Below are positions 1-4,642 of a DNA stretch of 5,161 bases, piece by piece (the stretch's first letter is position 1; each line of letters begins with the position of its first letter). The stretch is from DASWHR01 sp035541035 (GTDB lineage Bacteria; Actinomycetota; AC-67). The stretch lies in the NCBI GenBank assembly GCA_035541035.1, contig DATLFO010000071.1, positions 1 through 5,161 of the forward strand, read 5' to 3'. The notes under the pieces were generated by a model, which had not been told where the DNA came from, ran no database searches, and saw only the letters and a program-made list of their open reading frames with translations. The translations under genes and the position numbers were made by a program.

Positions 1-442
1 GGCCGGGGCCGGTGATCTCGCCGGGGATGATGCCCATGTTCGCTTTGCCGGGCGAGATCAGGCCGGGACAGTTGGGACCGACCAGCGCGATGCCCTTGCC
101 GCGCACGTACGGATACACGCGCGCCATGTCGGCGGCGGGGATGTTCTCGGTGATGCACACGATCAGGTCCACGCCCGCGTCGGCGGCCTCCAGCATCGCG
201 TCGGCCGCGAAGCGCGCCGGCACGAATATCAGCGACGCGTTCGCGCCCTGCTCCTTCACGGCATCGTTGACCGAGTCGAAGATCGGGACGCTGCCTTCCC
301 AGGTCTGGCCGCCCTTGCCGGGCGTGACGCCGGCGACGACGTTGGTGCCGTAGGCGATGTTGCGCTTGGTGTGGAACGTGCCTTCCGAGCCGGTGAGGCC
401 CTGCACCACGACACGCGTGCTTTGATCCAGCAGAATGGCCAT
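1..442 (-). CDS. sucD: Succinyl-CoA synthetase (succinate-CoA ligase) alpha subunit, N-terminal part, cut by left window edge
   Basis: The alpha subunit binds CoA and carries the phospho-histidine in the TCA-cycle step succinyl-CoA + NDP + Pi to succinate + CoA + NTP, in a cytoplasmic complex with SucC. The 147 visible residues are the CoA-binding Rossmann domain. It starts MAILLDQSTR, has the glycine-rich loop GLTGSEG at 16-22, GVTPGKGG at 38-45, CITENIP at 96-102 and GPNCPG at 122-127. These match SucD at the expected positions. The ligase domain with the catalytic histidine lies outside the window; the family is usually about 290 residues, so roughly half is present. The ATG at 442-440 overlaps the sucC stop as TAATG, which implies translational coupling. 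A purine-rich stretch at 454-445 (minus), inside the end of sucC, can serve as its ribosome binding site. Nothing in the visible part looks damaged. Confidence 0.97.
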   Translation of the reverse strand, partial: MAILLDQSTRVVVQGLTGSEGTFHTKRNIAYGTNVVAGVTPGKGGQTWEGSVPIFDSVNDAVKEQGANASLIFVPARFAADAMLEAADAGVDLIVCITENIPAADMARVYPYVRGKGIALVGPNCPGLISPGKANMGIIPGEITGPG

Positions 443-1593
443 TACTTCTTCCCCTTCGAAAGCTCGACGGCCTTGCGCGCCGCGGACAGCATGTCGGGCT
501 GCGGAACGATCCGCGGATCGCCCGCCTTCTCCAAGATCGCGCGGCCCTGGTCGGCGTTGGTCCCGTCCAAGCGGACCACGATCGGCGCCTTCAGATCCTT
601 CAGCTTCTGCAACGCCTCCAAGATGCCTTGCGCAACCAGATCGCAGCGCGTAATGCCGCCGAAGATGTTGACCAGCAGCGACTTCACCTTCTTGTCGCTG
701 AAGATCAGGTCGATGCCGGCGGCCATCGTCTCGGCGTTCGCGCCGCCGCCGATGTCGAGGAAGTTCGCGGGCGTCCCGCCCGCTTCGGCCACCACGTCCA
801 GCGTGCTCATCGTCAGGCCCGCGCCGTTGCCGATGATGCCGACCTTTCCGTCCAGCTTCACGTAGTTCAAGCCCTTCTCGGCCGCGATCTTCTCTTGCTT
901 GGAGGCCGGTCCGACGTCCTTCAATTTCTCGGTCCACGCCTGCCGGTAGATCGCGTTGTCGTCGATCGAGACCTTCGCGTCCAGCGCAATGACGCTTCCG
1001 TCGCCCATCTGGACCAGCGGGTTGACCTCGACCAGCGACGCGTCAGATGCGACGAACGCATCGAACAGCTTCTGCAGCAGCGCCATCACGTTCTTCTGCG
1101 CATCGGCCGGAATGCCGCCGCCGTAGACGAGCCGGCGAAGGTGATAGGGCTGCAGGCCGGTCAGCGCGCTGATGGGAACCTTCGCGATCGCGTCGGGTTC
1201 GGTCGCGGCGACCTCTTCGATGTCCACGCCGCCTTTGCTCGAGACCATGCCGAGGAACCCTTTGCCGGCTCGGTCGAGCAAGAAGGAGGCATAGAACTCG
1301 TTCTTGATGTCGCCGGCGCGTTCGACCAGCACGCGCTTGACCTTGTGGCCTTTGATGTCCAAGCCGATGATCTGCTCGGCGACCGAGACCGCCTCGTCGG
1401 GGGTCTTCGCCAGCTTGATGCCACCGGCCTTGCCGCGGCCGCCGACCTGCACCTGCGCCTTGACCACGACCGTGCCGCCGAGCTTCTCGGCGATCGCGCG
1501 CACCTGCTTGGGCGACGAGGCGACCTTGCCGTCAGGCACCGGAACACCGTGCTTCGAGAACAGCTCTTTTCCTTGATATTCGAACAGATCCAT
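442..1593 (-). CDS. sucC: Succinyl-CoA synthetase (succinate-CoA ligase, ADP/GDP-forming) beta subunit
   Basis: This is the nucleotide-binding subunit of the TCA-cycle succinyl-CoA synthetase, paired with SucD. At 383 residues it is full length for the family. The N-terminal ATP-grasp domain begins MDLFEYQGKELF; the nucleotide lysine is in VVVKAQV (K45), followed by the glycine-rich GGRGKAGG loop at 51-58. The metal-site residues fit E189 and N191 in EVNPL and D205 in LDAKV. The C-terminal CoA-ligase-like domain carries GNGAGL at 255-260, LDIGGGAN at 279-286 and FGGITRCD at 311-318, the phosphate-binding segment that meets the SucD histidine. The ATG at 1593 has AGGAG six bases upstream, and the family N-terminus matches this start. 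The TAA stop overlaps the sucD start, so the two form an operon. ATP versus GTP preference cannot be decided from sequence. Regulation may involve the inverted repeat at 1648-1680. Confidence 0.98.
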   Translation of the reverse strand: MDLFEYQGKELFSKHGVPVPDGKVASSPKQVRAIAEKLGGTVVVKAQVQVGGRGKAGGIKLAKTPDEAVSVAEQIIGLDIKGHKVKRVLVERAGDIKNEFYASFLLDRAGKGFLGMVSSKGGVDIEEVAATEPDAIAKVPISALTGLQPYHLRRLVYGGGIPADAQKNVMALLQKLFDAFVASDASLVEVNPLVQMGDGSVIALDAKVSIDDNAIYRQAWTEKLKDVGPASKQEKIAAEKGLNYVKLDGKVGIIGNGAGLTMSTLDVVAEAGGTPANFLDIGGGANAETMAAGIDLIFSDKKVKSLLVNIFGGITRCDLVAQGILEALQKLKDLKAPIVVRLDGTNADQGRAILEKAGDPRIVPQPDMLSAARKAVELSKGKK

Positions 1594-1599
1594 GCGCCG

Positions 1600-1604
1600 C
1601 TCCT
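1600..1604 (-). promoter_or_regulatory. Ribosome binding site of sucC
   Basis: The minus strand reads AGGAG followed by a six-base spacer and the ATG at 1593. This is a near-consensus Shine-Dalgarno site, and it fixes the sucC start that also matches the conserved MDLFEYQGK N-terminus. Confidence 0.85.
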
Positions 1605-1647
1605 GTGTGGGGCGGCCCGCGCGGTCGCGAGCCCGCGAAACTCTAGC

Positions 1648-1680
1648 AACCGGCCGAGTCGCCGCTCGAATCGGCCGGTT
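1648..1680. repeat. Perfect 10-bp inverted repeat with 13-base loop in the sucC/Uma2 divergent intergenic region
   Basis: The arms are AACCGGCCGA (1648-1657) and TCGGCCGGTT (1671-1680), exact reverse complements around a 13-base centre. Another copy of the right half, AATCGGCC, recurs at 1716-1723, matching 1669-1676 directly. The repeat lies 55-87 bases upstream of the sucC start and 81-113 bases upstream of the Uma2 start. No run of T follows the repeat on either strand and no gene ends here, so a factor-independent terminator is unlikely. It could be an operator for a dimeric repressor or activator of sucCD, or a hairpin in the sucC 5' leader. A TAGAGT on the minus strand at 1645-1640 could be a weak -10 hexamer, but no convincing -35 goes with it. 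Confidence 0.6.
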
Positions 1681-1760
1681 TCGCTCGCTGTTCCCGGACG
1701 GGACTTCCGCCCGGAAATCGGCCAGATTCGCTGCGGAAAGGGAGTGATACCATCGGACTC

Positions 1761-2306
1761 ATGCCGGGCACCACGGGGCTTACCTACCAGGCTTTGCTCG
1801 CGTTCCCCGACGACGGCCTGCGGCGCGAACTTCTCGACGGAGAGCTCATCGTGAGCGCCGCGCCCCGCCTGCGCCACCAAGTGATTCTCGGGCGCCTGCA
1901 CCTGTTGTTCGGAAACTTCGTCGAAGAGCACCGGATCGGGCACGTCTACATGGCCCCGACCGACGTGTTGCTCTCCGACGACAACGTCGTCGAGCCCGAC
2001 TTGATCTTCGTCGCCGACGGCCGCAGCGAGATCCTCACCGAGATGAACATGCAGGGCGTGCCGTCGCTGCTGATCGAGGTCGTGTCCGATCCGCGCATCG
2101 ACCGGGTTCGCAAACGCGACGTGTATGCGCGCTTCGGCGTTCCCGAATACTGGGTCGTCGATCCCGACGCCGACCGGATCGAGGTGTACTGCCACAGCCC
2201 AGACGGCTACGGCAAACCGGTGATTTTCGAGCCGGGCGAGACGCTGGAATATGAAGGCCTGCCCGGCCTGCAGATCGATCTCACACGCCTGTTCCGCCGC
2301 GATTAG
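1761..2306 (+). CDS. Uma2-family (DUF820) putative PD-(D/E)XK restriction-endonuclease-fold protein
   Basis: The 181-residue protein is full length for the Uma2/DUF820 family, which has the PD-(D/E)XK nuclease fold; the physiological role of most members is unknown. The N-terminus shows the family opening LTYQALLAFPDDGLRRELLDGEL (residues 7-29, with E23 and G27 in the usual ELxxGE context). The nuclease core follows: VEPDLIFV with D80, LLIEVVS with E106, and RVRKRDVYARFGVPEYWVVDP at 115-135 with K118, Y122, W131 and D134. The acidic and lysine residues expected for metal-dependent catalysis all appear intact. The ATG start fits the family N-terminus, but the nearest Shine-Dalgarno-like sequence (GGGAG at 1740-1744) is 16 bases away, so initiation may be weak. 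The gene stands alone, with no partner gene on its strand. Its stop TAG overlaps the convergent mutase-subunit stop. A defence or DNA-processing role is possible but not shown. Confidence 0.9.
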   Translation: MPGTTGLTYQALLAFPDDGLRRELLDGELIVSAAPRLRHQVILGRLHLLFGNFVEEHRIGHVYMAPTDVLLSDDNVVEPDLIFVADGRSEILTEMNMQGVPSLLIEVVSDPRIDRVRKRDVYARFGVPEYWVVDPDADRIEVYCHSPDGYGKPVIFEPGETLEYEGLPGLQIDLTRLFRRD

Positions 2307-2698
2307 GCGGTCGTCGCAAGAGAGGCGTTGATCCAGTCCACGATCGCTTGCGTGGGCGTGCCCGGCGTGAAGATCTCGGCGATACCCATTTCTTTCAGCA
2401 CCGGGATGTCTTCCTTGGGGATGATGCCGCCGCCGAACACGGCGATATCGTTCGCGCCCCGTTCCTTGAGCAGCTCGACCACGCGAGGGAACAGCGTCAT
2501 GTGCGCGCCCGAATGGATCGACAGGCCGATCGCGTCGGCGTCCTCTTGGATGGCGGCTTCGACGATCATCTCGGGCGTCTGGTGCAGGCCCGTGTAGATG
2601 ACCTCCATCCCGGCGTCGCGCAAGGCGCGCGCGACGACCTTGGCGCCTCGATCGTGGCCGTCGAGGCCCGGCTTGGCGATGACGACGCGAACCGGCAC
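2303..2698 (-). CDS. Stand-alone cobalamin-binding (small) subunit of methylmalonyl-CoA mutase type
   Basis: The 131-residue protein is a single B12-binding domain like the C-terminal domain of methylmalonyl-CoA mutase. In the split mutases of archaea and many bacteria it is a separate subunit that joins a large catalytic chain to interconvert methylmalonyl-CoA and succinyl-CoA. It opens MPVRVVIAKPGLDGHDRG, where D13-x-H15-x-x-G18 is the DxHxxG motif whose histidine ligates cobalt. GLSIHSGAHMTLFP follows at 58-71 and the GGG of VFGGGIIP at 89-91 completes the fold; EIFTPGT at 108-114 is also typical. The GTG start is preceded by AAAGGA at a seven-base spacing and gives the family N-terminus. 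The frame stays open upstream to 3157, but that part is Arg/Pro-rich and lies opposite the carboxyltransferase gene. The large subunit is not in the window. A relative such as another B12 mutase (ethylmalonyl- or isobutyryl-CoA) is possible. The SxL motif reads S-I-H here. Confidence 0.94.
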   Translation of the reverse strand: MPVRVVIAKPGLDGHDRGAKVVARALRDAGMEVIYTGLHQTPEMIVEAAIQEDADAIGLSIHSGAHMTLFPRVVELLKERGANDIAVFGGGIIPKEDIPVLKEMGIAEIFTPGTPTQAIVDWINASLATTA

Positions 2699-2705
2699 GT
2701 GATCG

Positions 2706-2711
2706 TCCTTT
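2706..2711 (-). promoter_or_regulatory. Ribosome binding site deciding the GTG start of the mutase small subunit
   Basis: The minus strand reads AAAGGA, then seven bases, then GTG at 2698-2696. This selects the GTG over any upstream start in the same open frame and yields the standard MPVRVVIAKPGLDGH beginning of the family. Confidence 0.8.
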
Positions 2712-2749
2712 CTGCCCGTTGATACAGTGCGCGGGCGGCTGTGTGCCCG

Positions 2750-2779
2750 ATCATAGAGAGTCGGTGACGGCCGCCGCAA
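2750..2779 (-). promoter_or_regulatory. Candidate sigma70-type promoter for the mutase small subunit
   Basis: On the minus strand a TTGCGG (-35, bases 2779-2774) is followed, after 18 bases, by TATGAT (-10, bases 2755-2750; five of six matches to TATAAT). The predicted start near 2743 leaves a leader of about 45 bases before the GTG at 2698. The -35 would sit inside the first codons of the divergent carboxyltransferase gene, so the two genes may affect each other's initiation. This is pattern matching only. Confidence 0.45.
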
Positions 2780-4233
2780 AAGAAACGGCTCGGATGCGCG
2801 AAGCGAAGCCCTGGCTCGATCAGGTTCTCGACCCCGGATGGGTCGAGCGCGACGCCGACCTCGCCTCCGCGAACCCGCTCGTTTTTCCCGGATACGAGCC
2901 CGGTCGCGAAACGGTCCTTGCCGCGTCCGGCGCCTTGGCGGGCCATGCGGTCGAGGCGATCTCGTTCGATTTCTCCGTGCTCGGCGGCTCGATGGGAATC
3001 GTGGCCGGCGAAAAGGTCGCGCGCGCGTTCGAGCGCGCGCCCGGCCGCCGCGCCTCGGTCGTCGCGCTGTGTGCGAGCGGCGGCGCCCGGATGCAGGAGG
3101 GAATGACCGCGCTGGTGCAGATGGCCAAGACGGTGGTCGCACGCGAGACGCTCGCACGCGCAGGGCTTCCCTTCGTCGCCTACCTGCGAAACCCGACCAC
3201 CGGCGGCGTCTACGCGTCGTTCGCCTCGCTCGCCGACGTCGTGTGGGCCGAGCCGGACGCGACCGTGGGCTTCGCCGGTCCGCGGGTGGCCGAGACCGTC
3301 ACGGGGCGGCCGCTGCCGCCCGGCTCGCACACGGCCGGCTTCGCGGCACGGCACGGGCTGATCGACGGCGAGATCGAGCCGGGAGAGCTTCGGGCCCGGC
3401 TTCGGGCGCTGCTGGATCTCGTGTCCGGCCGCGATCACACCGGGCCGATCGGGACCATCGACGAACCGGCCGCGCCTGCCGAGCCCGATGCGTGGCAGCA
3501 GGTCATCTTCGCGCGCGATCGCGCCCGGCCCGACGGCGCGGCCTTCGCTCGTCGCGTGTGCGCGGATCTGATCGAGATTCACGGCGACCGCCGCGGAGGC
3601 GGCGACGACGACGGCGTGCTGTGCGGAGTCGCCCGGATCGGAGGTGTGCGATGCGGCGTGGTCGCGCTCGCGCGAACGCATCCCGCTGCCGCCGGGTTCC
3701 GGAAGGCACAGCGGCTGATCGCGCTCGCGGGACGCTGGCGCCTGCCGGTCGTGACGTTCGTCGACACGCCGGGCGCCGACCCGTCCAGCGAGTCCGAAGC
3801 CGCCGGCATCGCGCGCGCCATCGCCGAGACGTTCGCCGCGGTCTTGAATCACCCGCTGCCGGTGGTGTCGGCCGTCACCGGCGAGGGCGGCAGCGGCGGC
3901 GCGCTCGCGCTCGCGTGCGCGGACCGGCTGCTGATCATGGAGCACGCGATCTTCTCGATCATCGGTCCCGAGGCCGCCGCAGCGATCCTCAAGCGCGACG
4001 ATCCCGCATCGGTCGCGGCAGACCTTCGCCTCACGTCGTTCGACCTGCGGCGGCTCGGCATCGCCGACCAGATCGTGCCCGAGCCCGCGCCGGCCGCGCA
4101 CAGCGATCCGGATCGGGCCGCCGACACGCTGGGACGGGCGCTGGCGCTCGCGCTCGCGGAGATCGATCCCGAGCCCGCACGCGAGTCCCGCACGCGACGC
4201 TGGCGAGAGGCGGGCAGCGCGTTCCTCCGATGA
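2764..4233 (+). CDS. Single-chain acetyl/acyl-CoA carboxyltransferase: AccD-like (beta) domain fused to AccA-like (alpha) domain
   Basis: The carboxyltransferase half-reaction moves CO2 from carboxybiotin to an acyl-CoA, giving malonyl-CoA from acetyl-CoA or methylmalonyl-CoA from propionyl-CoA. The 489-residue chain has two crotonase-fold halves. The AccD-like half (about 45-222) has FDFSVLGGSMG at 68-78, SGGARMQEG at 105-113, NPTTGGVYASFA at 143-154 and VGFAGPRVAETV at 168-179. The AccA-like half (about 255-465) has EIHGDR at 271-276, GFRKAQRL at 311-318, FVDTPGADP at 332-340, GEGGSGGALA at 373-382 and IADQIVPEP at 433-441. The N-terminal zinc ribbon of AccD is absent (no cysteine before residue 103), as is the helical N-terminus of AccA. 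The GTG start at 2764 has only AGAGAG three bases upstream; ATG 2794 is an alternative that removes ten residues. The beta-then-alpha order resembles PccB-type enzymes, but the motifs are AccD/AccA-like. Biotin carboxylase and the carrier protein must be encoded elsewhere. Substrate is undecided. Confidence 0.93.
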   Translation: MTAAAKETARMREAKPWLDQVLDPGWVERDADLASANPLVFPGYEPGRETVLAASGALAGHAVEAISFDFSVLGGSMGIVAGEKVARAFERAPGRRASVVALCASGGARMQEGMTALVQMAKTVVARETLARAGLPFVAYLRNPTTGGVYASFASLADVVWAEPDATVGFAGPRVAETVTGRPLPPGSHTAGFAARHGLIDGEIEPGELRARLRALLDLVSGRDHTGPIGTIDEPAAPAEPDAWQQVIFARDRARPDGAAFARRVCADLIEIHGDRRGGGDDDGVLCGVARIGGVRCGVVALARTHPAAAGFRKAQRLIALAGRWRLPVVTFVDTPGADPSSESEAAGIARAIAETFAAVLNHPLPVVSAVTGEGGSGGALALACADRLLIMEHAIFSIIGPEAAAAILKRDDPASVAADLRLTSFDLRRLGIADQIVPEPAPAAHSDPDRAADTLGRALALALAEIDPEPARESRTRRWREAGSAFLR

Positions 4234-4254
4234 GGCGGCGATAATGAAGCCGTC

Positions 4255-4410
4255 ATGGAGCCGAAGCCCTACAAAAAGAAGCGGGTGCATCCGCCGCGCA
4301 AGATCGTCCCTCGCGGCCGCATGGGGATCCAATGGATCATCGGACCGGTGATCATCGCAGGCGTCATCCTGATCGCCGGCACGATCTTTTTGATCGTGAA
4401 GCCGCAATAG
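4255..4410 (+). CDS. Small hypothetical single-pass membrane protein (51 residues)
   Basis: I do not recognise the family. The frame begins ATG at 4255, 21 bases after the carboxyltransferase stop on the same strand, and ends TAG at 4408-4410. Residues 1-22 are strongly basic and proline-rich (MEPKPYKKKRVHPPRK, then IVPRGR). Residues 27-48 form one hydrophobic helix rich in I, V, G and A (WIIGPVIIAGVILIAGTIFL), followed by a short KPQ tail. By the positive-inside rule the N-terminus should face the cytoplasm. The clean basic-tail/helix layout, stop placement and likely cotranscription favour a real gene. Against it is the lack of a good ribosome binding site: only GAGG at 4232-4235, about 19 bases from the ATG. 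Translational coupling to the upstream stop is one way it could be expressed. Function is unknown; a membrane anchor or a small regulator of a larger membrane protein are only guesses. Confidence 0.6.
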   Translation: MEPKPYKKKRVHPPRKIVPRGRMGIQWIIGPVIIAGVILIAGTIFLIVKPQ

Positions 4411-4492
4411 TCGCTTTTCGGATCTGCCATACCGTCCGGCCGCATGTTCATCCACAGCCTCGTGCGTTTGCGCGGTTTATGCGTCGCAAGCA

Positions 4493-4595
4493 AGGGGTAA
4501 CCCTCAACCGCCCCGCCTCGTTGACCGAGGTGAGCAGGGAAGACAGAATTGGCCGCGCGGACGACCTCCCCGGCCGCAGGAACCCTTCCCCGTCA
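4493..4595 (+). ncRNA. Possible structured RNA leader upstream of the hydrolase gene (several stems, no recognised family)
   Basis: Three nearby potential stem units occur in the gene-free stretch 4411-4642. AGGG/CCCT (4493-4496 with 4501-4504) closes a GTAA loop of GNRA type. CCTCG/CGAGG (4516-4520 with 4526-4530) closes TTGAC. GGGAAG/CTTCCC (4537-4542 with 4585-4590) encloses a further stem GGCCG/CGGCC (4551-4555 with 4571-4575), and TGA/TCA (4531-4533 with 4593-4595) can extend the base of that helix. I compared it from memory with the common riboswitch classes (c-di-AMP, c-di-GMP, cobalamin, TPP, fluoride, guanidine) and found no convincing match. In GC-rich DNA such stems arise easily by chance, and the candidate promoter at 4521-4549 would exclude the first two stems from a transcript begun there. 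Confidence 0.25.
4521..4549 (+). promoter_or_regulatory. Candidate sigma70-type promoter for the hydrolase gene
   Basis: TTGACC (4521-4526, five of six matches to TTGACA) and CAGAAT (4544-4549, four of six to TATAAT) are separated by exactly 17 bases in a non-coding stretch. The expected transcription start near 4556 would give a leader of about 87 bases before the ATG at 4643. Promoters of high-GC bacteria are loosely conserved, so this is a moderate call. Confidence 0.45.
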
Positions 4596-4615
4596 CCATA
4601 CGTCGACGACAACCA

Positions 4616-4627
4616 CCCGATATCGGG
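4616..4627. repeat. Perfect 12-bp palindrome directly upstream of the hydrolase ribosome binding site
   Basis: CCCGATATCGGG is its own reverse complement. It ends three bases before the GGAAGG at 4630-4635 and 15 bases before the ATG at 4643. It lies downstream of the candidate promoter, where a bound repressor could block transcription. As RNA it can fold into a CCCG/CGGG stem with an ATAT loop next to the ribosome binding site. A shorter palindrome, CGTCGACG, lies at 4601-4608. Confidence 0.55.
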
Positions 4628-4629
4628 CC

Positions 4630-4635
4630 GGAAGG
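4630..4635 (+). promoter_or_regulatory. Ribosome binding site of the hydrolase gene
   Basis: GGAAGG followed by a seven-base spacer and the ATG at 4643 makes a good Shine-Dalgarno arrangement and supports this start for the hydrolase. Confidence 0.75.
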
Positions 4636-4642
4636 CGAAGTG

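Noticed and set aside
1594..1760. Factor-independent terminator at the inverted repeat
   Set aside because: No T-run follows the stem on either strand, and both flanking genes start rather than end here.
628..1854. A 408-codon plus-strand frame opposite sucC
   Set aside because: The translation is rich in Asp, Arg, Leu and Val with no motifs, and it is antisense to a fully conserved SucC.
3019..3040. Alternating GC tract with inverted-repeat symmetry, GCGCGCGC around GTTCGA
   Set aside because: It encodes the ordinary VARAFERAPG segment of the carboxyltransferase; Ala/Arg codons in GC-rich DNA produce such symmetry without a separate function.
2699..3157. N-terminal extension of the mutase small subunit to an upstream start
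   Set aside because: The extension is Arg/Pro/Ser low-complexity sequence antisense to the carboxyltransferase. The GTG at 2698 has a good ribosome binding site and gives the standard family N-terminus.
2838..4244. A 468-codon plus-strand frame overlapping the carboxyltransferase gene
   Set aside because: The translation is overwhelmingly arginine-rich without domain motifs, typical of a +1 shadow of a GC-rich gene.
2566..4455. A 629-codon open frame on the minus strand opposite the carboxyltransferase gene
   Set aside because: It is Arg/Asp/His-rich with no recognisable domain, and it lies opposite a gene with well-conserved AccD/AccA motifs. High GC content keeps the opposite strand open by chance.
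4411..4642. c-di-AMP (ydaO-type) or c-di-GMP riboswitch
   Set aside because: Short resemblances (GGGGTAACC, CCCGTCA) are present, but the conserved core strings of these classes are not found in the right order and spacing.
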